Assembly: GCA_036346275.1 (NCBI GenBank) | Contig: JAYEVK010000352.1 | Coordinates: 62,001 to 126,000 of the forward strand | DNA length: 64,000 nt | Direction of reading: 5' to 3' | From: Otatea glauca | Taxonomy: Eukaryota > Streptophyta > Magnoliopsida > Poales > Poaceae | In this document: one piece after another, positions 1 to 9,947 of the stretch | How the letters are laid out: the number at the start of each line of letters is the position of its first letter | Numbering within the stretch: position 1 is the stretch's first letter | Notes under the pieces: model-generated | What the model saw: the letters and a program-made list of their open reading frames with translations, nothing else | Told to the model about the DNA's origin: nothing | Database searches by the model: none | Made by a program: the position numbers and the translations under genes

Positions 1-406
1 GTCCCAAAAAATTTAGACCAACAGAAACTCACCAACCACCTTCTCCAATTGAGGACAATTTCTGGAAAATCTTCTTTTACTTTTCTGAAAGAGACTTTGG
101 TGTTTTAGCTTTATCTCTTTTAGAAAAGTAGTCTTTGAGTTGATTCCTCTTTGTTTGGACACTTGACAACCAGGATTGTGATTAAAAATCTCTCAAATGA
201 TTCATGGTTCTCATCCATGCAAGCTAGGGGTACACATAGTTGTCTAAATTGTTCGGGTGTTGGAGGGTGTGCGAATCTGAGAAACACCATTTTAAAGGAA
301 AATCTTTGGGTGTTTCAAATTTTTATCGCGAGATTGTTTGGAGTACTTTGAGTGAGGGAAAATTTTATTTGGGATCATTCACCCCCCTGCGATCGCCATT
401 TCGATC
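1..406. other. Left edge of window, unassigned
   Basis: No convincing coding region: the frames here are short and show no recognisable motif. The stretch lies outside or at the extreme left end of the CACTA-1 remnant. No CACTA terminal inverted repeat is visible before the first subterminal repeats, so the true end of that element is lost, diverged or outside the window. Confidence 0.5.
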
Positions 407-488
407 TTTCACTATCGCTTCTTACAAAAGAATCAATAGTGATGTCCATGTGCATATCACTATCGCTTCTTAAGTGAGAACCGATTGT
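407..488 (+). repeat. CACTA-1 left subterminal repeats
   Basis: Two copies of a TCACTATCGCTTCTTA motif, plus AATAGTGAT and GAACCGATTGTG motifs, occur here. The same motifs appear in inverted orientation at 44061-44140 and 62828-62910 (AAGAAGCGATAGTGATGAG, GAACCGATTGTGATGA). Mirror-image subterminal repeats are the binding-site arrays of CACTA (En/Spm) transposons, so this marks a left end of the same family whose right end is at 44263. The element identity is inference; the motif correspondence is seen directly. Confidence 0.6.
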
Positions 489-506
489 GTTGTGCCTTGT
501 TAGGTT

Positions 507-514
507 ATTTATAC
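507..514 (+). promoter_or_regulatory. TATA-like box of CACTA-1
   Basis: A TATTTATA motif lies just inside the subterminal repeats and about 1 kb before the TNP2 start. CACTA-2 has the same order: subterminal array, CTATAAATA box, then gene. Function is inferred from position only. Confidence 0.35.
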
Positions 515-889
515 CCTCGGGCTGAACTCTCCTCTGTTGTTGTTCCAAAGGCTAAGAAAATTGTTGCCACTCGAAAAAACAGCACATATTCTGGTTGGAA
601 GCAATACTTGGGTGAGAAAATTTGAAATCCTCAAGGTTGGGTGTTAAGAGGGTAAATTTGAAGCCCTAGCTTGAGGGGATTTTCCCTCTTTTTTCCCTCA
701 TTTATGGTTTTCTTCAAAATGTGAGCATTCCTTCAAACCCCTTCAATTTTGCACTAGGTAATTTCGATATGTCACAAAGAAAGTTTAGGTTGCACTGGAA
801 TTATCTGTATCCTATCAGATTTCTCACCCTTTATTTGCATGCACACGTCCATTTAAGTATCTTTGTAGTGCTCTCATGTTAATCTGGAA

Positions 890-1258
890 TTATTGTTGCT
901 GTCATATGATAAATGTTAAAGTTTAGGTTACGCAACCTACATCTCCCGTTCGAGGGTGTTTGGTTATAAATATGCCGAAATGACATATTTATAAGCAAGT
1001 AGTCTCGAATTGTCCACGTTTTTTTGGACAGTTTGAGGGTATGTGGTTTGGGCAAGTTCCTGAGCTGTTGTAAAACTCTAGAGTAGATTTTGGTAGTATC
1101 TCCCCGGTGTTCTCCGGATACACACCCCTCTTGACCTGTTGTCGAGACGTGTATGTGAAGAACAGCGGGGAGATGTTGTCGAAATTTTCTCTGGAGTTGT
1201 ACAATAGCTTAGGAACTTGCCTGAACCATATATCCTCAAATGGTGTTAGGACCTAACC
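890..1258 (+). repeat. CACTA structured leader module, copy 1
   Basis: This roughly 370-bp module recurs at 17390-17757 and 61629-61996. It contains three stem-loops in a row: an 11-bp stem TTATAAATATG/CATATTTATAA (964-974 with 984-994), a stem formed by CTCGAATTGTCCA and TGGACAGTTTGAG (about 1003-1037), and a foldback with 95-nt arms (1032-1240). Copy 1 lies 300 bp upstream of the TNP2 start, so it behaves like a 5' leader of a CACTA gene. Short frames inside it differ between copies and have no recognisable domain, so I treat it as non-coding. Confidence 0.7.
1032..1240 (+). other. Long foldback hairpin (miRNA-precursor-like), copy 1
   Basis: The arms 1032-1126 and 1146-1240 are inverted copies around a 19-nt loop. 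By hand alignment 74 of 95 positions are Watson-Crick pairs and 14 of the 21 differences are G-U wobbles if the plus strand is transcribed, leaving seven true mismatches. Two further copies have the same arm and loop lengths (17528-17736, 61767-61975). Hairpin small-RNA loci inside CACTA elements are known in rice (miR820), but I do not see that sequence here. Whether this one is transcribed or processed is unknown. Confidence 0.6.
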
Positions 1259-1565
1259 TATTCATAGATTAGGAGTCATTGTTGGTACCCTTATTTTGTT
1301 TCATTGAAGTCAAAAGTTTTGCAAGCTACTACACTATATAATTAAGTTATTCGATATCATTGTTGATGTTTGAAATGTATGTCTCCTAACTAGAGAATTG
1401 GAAGCTCTTAACTAGGAAAGAAGGTATCGCGAGTACATTTATATATCTTGGAACCCGTCTTCTATTTTGCAAAGGTAATATTGAAATGATGTCTTAATAT
1501 TTGAAATATCTAGCTAGCTATCCCTCGAGATTTTTCATAATTTATTGTGCGTAGTTTAATTGAAG

Positions 1566-3890
1566 ATGGACCGTGAGGAATGGATGTATCAAAAAGCCGT
1601 GTGAGTGCTGAATTTCAGAGGAGTGTTAAGGAGTTCAAAAAAATTGCAGAGGAAGACATAGTGGTGCAAACTTCATATATTGTCCTTACATTGATTGAAC
1701 AAATCTCAGGAAATGTAACAACTCAGATCAAATTGAAGACCACCGATTCGACGTGGCTTCGTGAGGAATTACACGTATTGAATCCATCACGGGGAGACAA
1801 GTAGTACCCTTCCGGTATGCAACGAAGACATGGTGGAACCCGATGACGAGTTACAACGTGATATGTTTGAGGAGGATAATGTGGAGCAAATATTGCGGGA
1901 TGTGGAGGGAAATTACATAGAAAGAGAGTTTGAAAAGTTTAAAAGCTTGATGGAAGACAACGTCAAACCACTGTTCTCGAGTTCCAAAGCGGAATACACT
2001 AAGTTGGGTTCGGTCCTTGCATTGTTTGAACTGAAGGCAAAACACCGTTAGATAGATACAAGTAACAATGCACTTTTAGTTCTTCTATCGGATGTCCTTC
2101 TGGAAGGAAACAAGCTGCCAACAAGCATTTATGAAGCGAAGAAGCTACTATGTCCCATGGGAAAGAAAATAGAAAGGATACATGCATGTCTGAATGATTG
2201 CATCTTATACCGTAACACGCATAAGGAACTGCACGTTTGTCCAATTTACGGTCTACCCTAGTACAAACAAAAGGAGAAGCGTAATGACAAGAAGCGTAAG
2301 AGCTGGGGCGACGGCGGCGAAGAGGTCCCTAAAGGTGCACCTGCCAAGGTATTGTAGTGCTTGCCCATCATTCCCCGTTTGGAGCGGTTGTTTACAAATC
2401 CCAGAGAGGCAAAGTTGTTGCATTAGCATTACGAATCTCGAAAGGAAGATGGCAAGCTGAGATATCCCGCTGATTTGGCTCAATGTAGAAACATCGATTG
2501 GAAACATAAAGAATTTGGTGCCGAGATGAGGAACATGACATTTGGATTGAGTACCGATGGAATGAATCCATTTGGTAATACGAGTGGTCGTAACATCACC
2601 TAGCTAGTTCTGTTGTGTATCTACAATCTCCCTTCTTGGTTGTGCATGAAGCGGAAGTATATCATGATGTCTTTACTAATCTCGGTACCCAAACAGTCGG
2701 GAAATAATATTGATATATACCTTGTGCCACTGGTCGAGGATTTGGTAAAATTGTGGAGCGGGGGGTCGCGGTGTGGGATGCATATAAAAGAGAACACTTC
2801 ACCCTACGGGCTATGGTATTTTGCACTATAAATGATTTCCCGGCCCTTGGTAATTTGGCAGGCTATAGTAAGAAGGTACCAAAAGTGTGTCCTATTTTGA
2901 AGAGGAGACTGAGAGCTTGTGGCTACCGAAGTCCAAGAAAATTGTGTACATGGGTCATCGTAGGTTTCTACCTCGAAGTCATCGATACCGTAAGATGGAT
3001 GACAAATTTTATGGGAAAAGGGAAGTTCGTTCGGCCCCGTAGCCTATGAGTGAAAGGCAAGTATATTCACGTGTGGAGGATATCGATATTCAGTATGGCA
3101 AGAGCTGTAAATCTGTTCATCCCAAGACTATTTGGAAGAAGAGGACGATATTTTGGGAATTACCATACTGGATGAAGTTAGATGTCCGACATTGTATTGA
3201 TGTCATGCATGTTAAGAAGAATATCTGTGACAATTTGGTTGGCATCCTACTAAACATACCAGGGAAGACCAAAGATTGTGTGAATGCTCGCCGCGACATG
3301 GTCTACATGGGAATAAGGCCCAAGCTTGCAGTGATAAAGGAGAATAAAAAAGTTTCGTACATCCCCACTGCATGGTACACCCTGTCCAAGGAGGAGAAAG
3401 AAGCATCTGCAAGTATCTCCAAGGTATTAAAGTTCCATCGGACTACTCCGCAAATATTAAGAAGCTTGTATCTATAGTTGATTTGAAGTTGCTTGGTATG
3501 TAGTCCCATGACTGCCATGTCTTGCAGACCTAAATGCTCCCAGTTGCAATCAGAAATATTCTGCCAGAGGATGTTAGGTCGGTAATCACGAAGCTATGTT
3601 ATTTCTTCAATGTGATTTCTTGCAAGGTTGTTGACCCTGATGTGCTAAACAACTTACAGAGTGAGATGGTGTAGACACTATGTCAGCTTGAGATGAATTT
3701 CCCCCGTTGTTCTTCGACGTCATGGTCCACCTTCTTGCTCACCTTGTTAGAGATATTAAGATATGTTGACCTGCATTCCTACGTTATATGTATCCATTCA
3801 AGAGGTACATGGGCATATTAAAGTCATACGTGAAGAATCGATCGAATCCAGAGGGTAGTATTGTTGAAGATTGAAAGATCATGTGGAGGT
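1566..3890 (+). pseudogene. CACTA-1 TNP2-like transposase, decayed
   Basis: This is a degraded TNP2/TNPD transposase of a CACTA element, the protein that cuts and moves the transposon. It starts with a Transpos_assoc-like N-terminus (MDREEWMYQK at 1566), which continues in other frames (EFQRSVKEFKKIAEED; RRGFVRNYTY). The conserved core follows in pieces: PTSIYEAKKLLCPMG and HACLNDCILYR (about 2110-2210), WLCMKRKYIMMSLLISVPKQ (2639-2700), FCTINDFPALGNLAGY (about 2819-2866) and WKKRTIFWELPYW with DVMHVKKNICDNLVG (3130-3240). The last two belong to Transposase_21 (PF02992). DUF4218-like remnants follow to about 3890 (YPFKRYMGILK, YVKNRSNPEG with changes). Many frameshifts and stops rule out a functional product. 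It is cut off by the adjoining chromovirus. Confidence 0.8.
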
Positions 3891-3932
3891 CTACCCATAT
3901 TTTGTGATGAGTATTTGACTAAATTTGAGCTT

Positions 3933-4046
3933 GGTAATCATAATAATAATAATGATAATAATAATAATAGTTAGTAACAATAATAATAATAATGATAAAA
4001 AAATGATGACGATAATGATACTGATAATAATAATAACAGAAAATAA
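3933..4046. repeat. TAA/GATAA microsatellite
   Basis: Imperfect (TAA)n and (GATAA)n repeats lie between the TNP2 remnant and the chromovirus gag. They may mark the breakpoint of a 5' deletion of the retrotransposon. Confidence 0.7.
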
Positions 4047-4122
4047 GATATATAGAATGATTATGTGATGAATAAATTTAAAATCTTATCCTTATCTTTG
4101 CAACGTAATAAGGTTGTAGTGA

Positions 4123-5475
4123 TTGCAGGATGAGGCCAACCAGGTCGCTCAGTCAGATTTTGGAGACCGATTCTGCTCAGGATGCTCGCGACCCTCGAGC
4201 AAGCCGACGACGAGAGCTTCGACATCTCGAGCGGCTCATCAAGATGCCCCTATTCCATCTCCTGCTGGAGATAATGTTCCTGATGAGCAGTTGCCTCCAC
4301 CGCCCACCATGGCTCAAGTATTGGCCCTCATTGAGCAAGGAAGGCAGGCAAATACTCTGCTGCTGCAGCAGATAGCTCAAAACACCGCAACTCAAGGTGT
4401 TGCTCATGGAGGAAACGGTGGACCACCACAAGTGTCCAGGCTGAGTGAGTTCTTAAGAACTCAGCCACCGGTCTTTTCCGCTTCAGTCGAGCCCCTTGAT
4501 GCGGATGATTGGCTGCGTGCCATGGAGAGCAAACTGAGTATTGCACAGTGTGATGATAGAGAGAAGGTTCTTTATGCCTCCTATCAGCTCCAAGGGACCG
4601 CAGCCATTTGGTGGGAGAACTATCAAGCAGTATTGCCAGAAGGGCGAGAAGTGCTTTGGCCAGAGTTCAAAGCCTCTTTTCGCCGCACTCATATTCCCAC
4701 TAGTGTGATCGAAGTGAAGAAGCGGGAGTTTTTGGACCTGAAGCAAGGCTCGATGTCTGTGATGGAATACTTGCACCGCTTCAACCAGTTGTCCCGATAT
4801 GCCACATATGAGGTAGCTAATGAAGCGAGGAGGATTGAGCGGTTTCGAGAGAGTTTGAATGAGGAGATCAAGTGGGCTTTGATAGCCCAAGATATTGATG
4901 ATTTCTAAACTCTTGTTGACAAGGCGGTGAGAGTGGAACATGGTAGCCGCAGTGTGTTGGAGAGCAGAAAGCGCAAGTGGCTTGCGTGTAGCTCAGCTGG
5001 GGCTGGATCATCCAGATTGCAAGGGTGGCAGTCGACCAACTTACGTCGACCACCACCACCACAAGCACCAAGGGCTCAGTGACCGACTCCCCAGGCTCAG
5101 AGATCTCAGAGTCAGGCTCCCCGCTTCATATAGCGGCAGCCACAACAGTCTGTTCGCCAAGTGCAACAGCCAAGAACGGCGGCTGTTGTTCAGAAGCAGG
5201 CACCCAATGTCACTTGTTTCCACTGCAACGAGCGTGGACATTATGCTAGTTCCTGTCCTAAGAAGAGGACTGGACAACCACGTCCACAAGCTCAAGGCCG
5301 ATCTCAGGAAGCCGCAAGGCGACAGTCCCAAGGATCGACTCCACCGCCTGCACAAGGCGGAAATGTTGGGCGCCTTCATCATATGACCACTGAAGAAGCA
5401 CAGGAAGCGCCAGATGTTGTGCTTGGTATGTTTCTCATGCAATCTATTCCTACCTTGGTTCTGTTTGATTCATGA
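4123..5475 (+). pseudogene. Chromovirus gag with CCHC knuckle, broken
   Basis: Gag forms the retrotransposon particle and binds RNA. The main open stretch ends at 4908 and carries a Retrotrans_gag (PF03732) domain: DADDWLRAMESKL, LYASYQLQGTAAIWWENY, WPEFKASFRRTHIP, EFLDLKQGSMSVMEYLHRF and ERFRESLNEEIKWAL. A stop at 4906-4908 and frame changes interrupt the C-terminal half. The nucleic-acid-binding knuckle CFHCNERGHYASSC (CX2CX4HX4C) is intact in the frame of 5161-5475. The likely start is the ATG at 4130 (MRPTRSLSQ), but the main frame is entered by a frameshift around 4180-4200. The gene continues into protease without a stop in the ancestral reading. Confidence 0.85.
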
Positions 5476-6111
5476 GCTTCCCATTCTTTTATATCCAAGG
5501 AGTTTTCTGAACAAAACAAGTTAGAAATTTCTCTGTTACCTGCTCACATGATTGTGCAATCACCTAGGGCCACCATTAGAACTGCTAGTTTCTGTTCTGG
5601 AATTAGCATAGAAATCAATGGGGTTATATTTTATGCTGACCTCATCATGATAGAGACATCTGGGCTAAATGTGATTTTAGGCATGGATTGGTTGGCTAAA
5701 CATAAAGGTTGCATAAACTGTGCTGATCAATCTATATCCCTAGTAAATCAAGATGGAACACATGTAGAGTTTGCTTCAAGTACTAAAGATTCAGCACCTC
5801 AGGCCATCTGGTGTTCGGCATCTATAGTTGAATTAGAAGATGTGCCAATAGTTAATGAGTTTCCAGAGGTTTTTCCTGCTGAATTGCCAGGTGTGCCTCC
5901 GGATAGTGATATGGAGTTCATTATTGATTTGGTGTTGGGGACTGCACCAATATCAAAACGTCCATATAGAATGCCTCCGAATGAGTTAGTGGAATTAAAG
6001 AAACAACTTAAGGAGCACTGGATAAAGGATTCATTCGTCCCAGTACATCACCCTGGGGGAGCCCTGTTCTTTTTGTCAAGAAAAAGGATAATAGCCTGCG
6101 CATGTGCATAG
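5476..6111 (+). pseudogene. Chromovirus protease and RT N-terminus, broken
   Basis: The retropepsin active site is normally DSGAS; here the codons at 5467-5481 read D-S-stop-A-S, so the conserved glycine codon has become TGA (5473-5475). Downstream come the flap and second half of the protease (NVILGMDWLAKH) and the linker to reverse transcriptase (VNEFPEVFPAELPGVPPDSDMEF, then KRPYRMPPNELVELKKQLKE). The reading frame slips near 6080-6105, where the RT box after PVLFVKKKD moves into the frame of the next segment. The enzyme would mature the Gag-Pol polyprotein inside the particle; this copy cannot. Confidence 0.8.
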
Positions 6112-7232
6112 ACTATCGTGCATTAAATGAAGTAACCATCAAAAATAAATATCCGCTTCCTCGGATTGAAGATCTATTTGATCAGCTGAATGGGGCACAA
6201 ATCTTTTCCAAGATAGACTTGAAGATGGGATATTTTCAGTTGAAGGTTAGGCCATCAGATATCCCAAAGATCCCTTTTACTACACGTTACGGTTTATATG
6301 AATATACTGTAATGTCCTTTGGGCTTACTATTGCTCCGGCAAGCTTTATGAATTTAATGAATAAAGTTTTCATGGAGTATTTGGACAAGTTTGTAGTGGT
6401 CTTTATTGATGATATCCTGGTTTATTCCAAGAATGAAGAAGAGCATAAGCAGCATTTGCTTATGGTTCTCAGCAAACTCCGAGAAAATAAGTTATATGCC
6501 AAGTTCGAGAAATGTGAGTTTTGGTTGAAGGAAGTGGCATTCCTCGGGCATATTTTGTCTGGAGGCAGAGTTGCTGTTGACTCAAGTAAGGTGCAAGTAG
6601 TGTTAGCTTGGGAAAGGCCACAATCAGTTCCAAAAATTCAAAGTTTTCTAGGCTTTGCCGGTTATTATCGTCGGTTCATTGAAAACTTCTCCAAAGTTGC
6701 CAGACCACTTACACAACTTTTAAAGAAAGAAAAGAAATTTGAATGGACTTCTGATTGTGAGCAGAGTTTCCAAAAACTAAAAGAAAAGTTAACTTCTGCA
6801 CTAGTGCTTATATTGCCAGATATTCACAAGAATTTTGAAGTATATTGTGATGCATCGCTTCAAGGGTTGGGTTGTGTGTTGATGCAAGAAGGCAGAGTTG
6901 TCGCTTATGCTTCTCGACAACTTCGCCCTCATGAGCAGAATTATCCCACACATGACCTTGAACTAGCCGCGGTTGTTCATGCCCTTAAGATCTGGCGGCA
7001 CTATCTTATTGGGAATAGGACAGAAATCTACACAGACCATAAAAGTCTTAAGTATTTCTTCACACAGCCAGAATTGAACGTGAGACAAAGAAGATGGCTA
7101 GAGCTGATTAAAGACTATGACCTTGGTCTTCACTACCATCCTAGTAAGGCCAATGTTGTAGCTGACGCTCTTAGTCGGAAACTTTATTGCATGTTGGGTT
7201 CAAGTCAATCTGACTTAGTCGATGACTTCTAG
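6102..7232 (+). pseudogene. Chromovirus reverse transcriptase and RNase H
   Basis: This is an open stretch of 376 residues. RT motifs in order are MCIDYRALNEVT, KYPLPRIEDLFDQL, FSKIDLKMGYFQLKV, TRYGLYEYTVMSFGL and the catalytic FIDDILVYS. The thumb and RNase H follow (FLGHILSGG, PLTQLLKKEKKFEW, VYCDASLQGLGCVLMQ, YASRQLRPHEQNYPTHDLEL, HADALSRK-like VADALSRK). The catalytic aspartate of strand 3 and both aspartates of the DD box are present. TAG stops at 7230-7232 and 7278-7280 separate this part from integrase. The segment copies the RNA into cDNA and degrades the RNA template. It is the best preserved part of the element but is only a fragment of a polyprotein. Confidence 0.9.
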
Positions 7233-7280
7233 AAGCTCAATTTGAACTTAGTGGAAAATGGTTATGTGACCGCCCTTTAG

Positions 7281-8218
7281 TTGCACCCAACTCTTAAAAG
7301 TCAGATTAAAGCTGCACAACTCAAGGATGAAGCCATAATAGAGATCCGAAATCATTCAATTGGGAGCATAAGTTCTGATTTCATGGAAAGTCCAGATAGG
7401 ATAATCATGAAGGGGACTCGTATTTATGTGCCCAATGATTCTGATATCAAGAAATTGATTTTATCTGAAGCCCATGAGTCACCACTGTCCATTCATCCTG
7501 GTAGTACTAAGATGTATGACGACCTTAAGAGAGAATATTGGTGGCCCGGTATGAAGAAGGATATCGCCGAATATATCGCAAAGTGCAATGTATGTCAGCG
7601 AGTCAAAGCTGAACACCAACGTCCAGCTGGGCTTCTTCAGCCATTACAGATTTCGGAATGGAAATGGGATGATGTTGGTATGGACTTCATTACTGGCCTT
7701 CCTCGAACTCAAAAAGGGAATGACTCTATCTGGGTTATTGTTGATCTACTAACCAAAGTAGCCCATTTCATCCCTGTTAGAACCACTTATTCTGGAGACA
7801 AGTTGGCAGAACTTTATATTAGCAACATCGTGCGTTTGCACGGGGTTCCAAAAACAATTGTCTCAGATCGTGGATCACAATTCACATCCCGATTTTGGGA
7901 AAAATTGCATAATCTTCTGGGTACTAAATTATTGCTTACCATCCTCAGACCGATAGTCAGACTGAAAGGACAAATCAAATCCTGGAGGACATGTTGAGGG
8001 CTTGTGTGCTAACCTATAGCACCAATTGGGAGAAGTGCTTAGCATTTGCAGAATTCTCGTACAACAATGGTTTCCAAGCTAGTCTGCAAATGTCGCCGTT
8101 TGAAGCCCTTTATGGAAGAAAATGTAGGACTCCACTTTTCTGGTCCGAAGTGGGAGAAAGACAGTTCTTTGGCCCAGATTTGATAAATGAAGCTCAAGAA
8201 CATGTGGATTTAATATGA
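7281..8218 (+). pseudogene. Chromovirus integrase, frameshifted
   Basis: The zinc-binding domain is visible as EAHESPLSIHPGSTKMYDDL followed by KCNVCQRVKAEHQRP (HHCC pattern). The core has GMDFITGLPRT (first Asp), VHIVRLHGVPKTIVSDRG-like text (HGVPKTIVSDRGSQFTSRFW, second Asp), then a frameshift near 7940-7990 removes the segment that should carry the catalytic Glu in a clean frame. The continuation in the next frame (LRACVLTYSTNWEKCLAFAEFSYNN, SPFEALYGRKCRTPLFW) is typical of the gypsy integrase C-terminal half. A TGA at 8216-8218 ends the open stretch. Integrase inserts the cDNA into the chromosome; this copy is inactive. Confidence 0.85.
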
Positions 8219-8773
8219 AGCCGATTGAGGGAAGCCCAATCTCGTCAGAAAAGTTATGCCGACACTCGTCGACGTGACTTGAACTTTGAGATTGATGATT
8301 ATGTCTATCTGAAGGTTTCACCTCTTCGCGAAATCCGTCGATTCAAAGTTTGAGGCAAGTTAGCACCTCGATATATTGGACCATATCGTATACGGGAAAA
8401 GATGGGAGAAAAAGCATACAAGTTGGAGTTGCCATCCCAATTGTCCAGTGTACACAATGTCTTCCATGTATCGCAACTTAAAAAGTGTCTTCGCGTTCCG
8501 ACTGAGCTTACTCAATTGGAGGAAATTGATCTTCAGCCTGACTTAACTTATCGAGAGCACCCAATTAAAATCCTTGAAGAAGCGAAGCGGCATACCCGAA
8601 ATAAAACTCATAAGATGATAAAAGTACAATGGAGTAATCATACGGAAGAAGAAGCAACATGGGAACAAGAAGACAGACTCAAGGAAGAGTTTCCTGATTT
8701 TTTTAGACCATATTCAACCTTCGACCGACCAAATCTCGGGGACGAGATTTCTGTAAGGGGGGTAGATTTGTAA
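8219..8773 (+). pseudogene. Integrase C-terminus with chromodomain
   Basis: After two in-frame stops (8216-8218 and one near 8352) the frame of 8402-8773 shows the GPF/Y-type end of integrase (KLELPSQLSSVHNVFHVSQLKK) and a chromodomain (ILEEAKRHTRNKTHKMIKVQW, EEEATWEQEDRLKEEFPDFF). Chromodomains steer chromoviruses toward marked chromatin. The aromatic WSNH/EEATWE positions are conserved. The coding end overlaps the polypurine tract and the first bases of the LTR. Confidence 0.85.
8755..8768 (+). promoter_or_regulatory. Polypurine tract of the chromovirus
   Basis: AAGGGGGGTAGAT directly precedes the LTR start TGTAAC at 8769. This is the expected second-strand primer position. Confidence 0.7.
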
Positions 8774-9938
8774 CATCCCGAAAAATAAAATAAAATGAAA
8801 ATGAATATTTTGGATTTGAATATATTTATATCTGAGTTTTCTGAGAATTATTGGATTTATTTGGATTTTCTTTGGATTTATGCTTTATATGAAAAGTCCA
8901 GTAAATAGAATTATTTTATGGGAAATGGTAAGAATGTAAAGAGGTAAAAGTAAAAATGGGAAAAATTACCATGAGACCTTATTCACGCTGGTAAACCAGT
9001 AAAACTATCTAGTAAAAATCCTAGATGCTGAAATGTAATTAAATAAAATAATTGATTGTCTCTTTTTGACTAAAAACAGTGAAGTCAGAATTTATGAAAA
9101 ATAATCGAAACTTACCAGGAGCCATAAAAATTACCATAGCACTCACAGAGCAGTATACACATCTGGTACAAATCTCAGGAATTTATCATGTCGGCAAGGC
9201 CTTCTAAAAATTCAAGAGCAGAGGCAAATAAAAACTGAAAATCCTCATGTCAGAATTTTTATAAAATATTTACTTGATATTTCGGCTTGAAAGTTTTATG
9301 GAGATATCCATAACCCAAATTGAACTCTTATAAAAAGTTTTAAAAATAATTGATATGAATTACACCCTTTAATAAATAAAATTTCGAAATGAAAATCCTG
9401 TACAGTGCACAGTGTCAGAATTGTAATTAATTCATCATAGGGTATTTTAGTCCGAAACTTTTACTGGAAGATAAACACTTCCAGGAGATGTCGGTCAAAA
9501 AGCCAGGAGATGTCCACATGATGCTGTCCGAACGGAGTTTATCTCTTTTGTCAATCTGTTTACCGACATGCGGGCCAGGGCATCAGAGTCGCCGCTCGCG
9601 CCGCATGACAAAGTTGGAACTTTTCTCTCGCTGCCCGGTGGGGTCGGACCCACCTGTCAGCCCCTGGCTTCTATGCCCCATTTCTTTTCCCCTCTCGCCC
9701 GAGACGATCTCGAGCTCTCCCGAGCCTTTGTTACCGACTTCTCTCCGCGCCTCAGGGCAAATCCCGCGAGCCTACACTTGCGCATCACCACGGCTTGTCC
9801 TCGGCCTGTCCACGCCACACCTCGGCCATGCCGCGCTGCCTGGAGCACGCGAGACCCGTGTCAGCTCACCTCCATGCAGCACAGAATCGCCGCAACACAC
9901 TCCGCGAGTTCAAACCCTGTGAGACCGACTTCCTGGGC

Positions 9939-9947
9939 TATAAATAC
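9939..9947 (+). promoter_or_regulatory. TATA box in chromovirus LTR
   Basis: CTATAAATA lies in a GC-rich promoter-like zone of the LTR. Transcription would start about 30 bp downstream. This is the normal position for an LTR Pol II promoter; no expression can be read from sequence. Confidence 0.6.

Noticed and set aside
3933..4046. Possible CRISPR-like or satellite array
   Set aside because: It is an irregular TAA/GATAA microsatellite without spacers.
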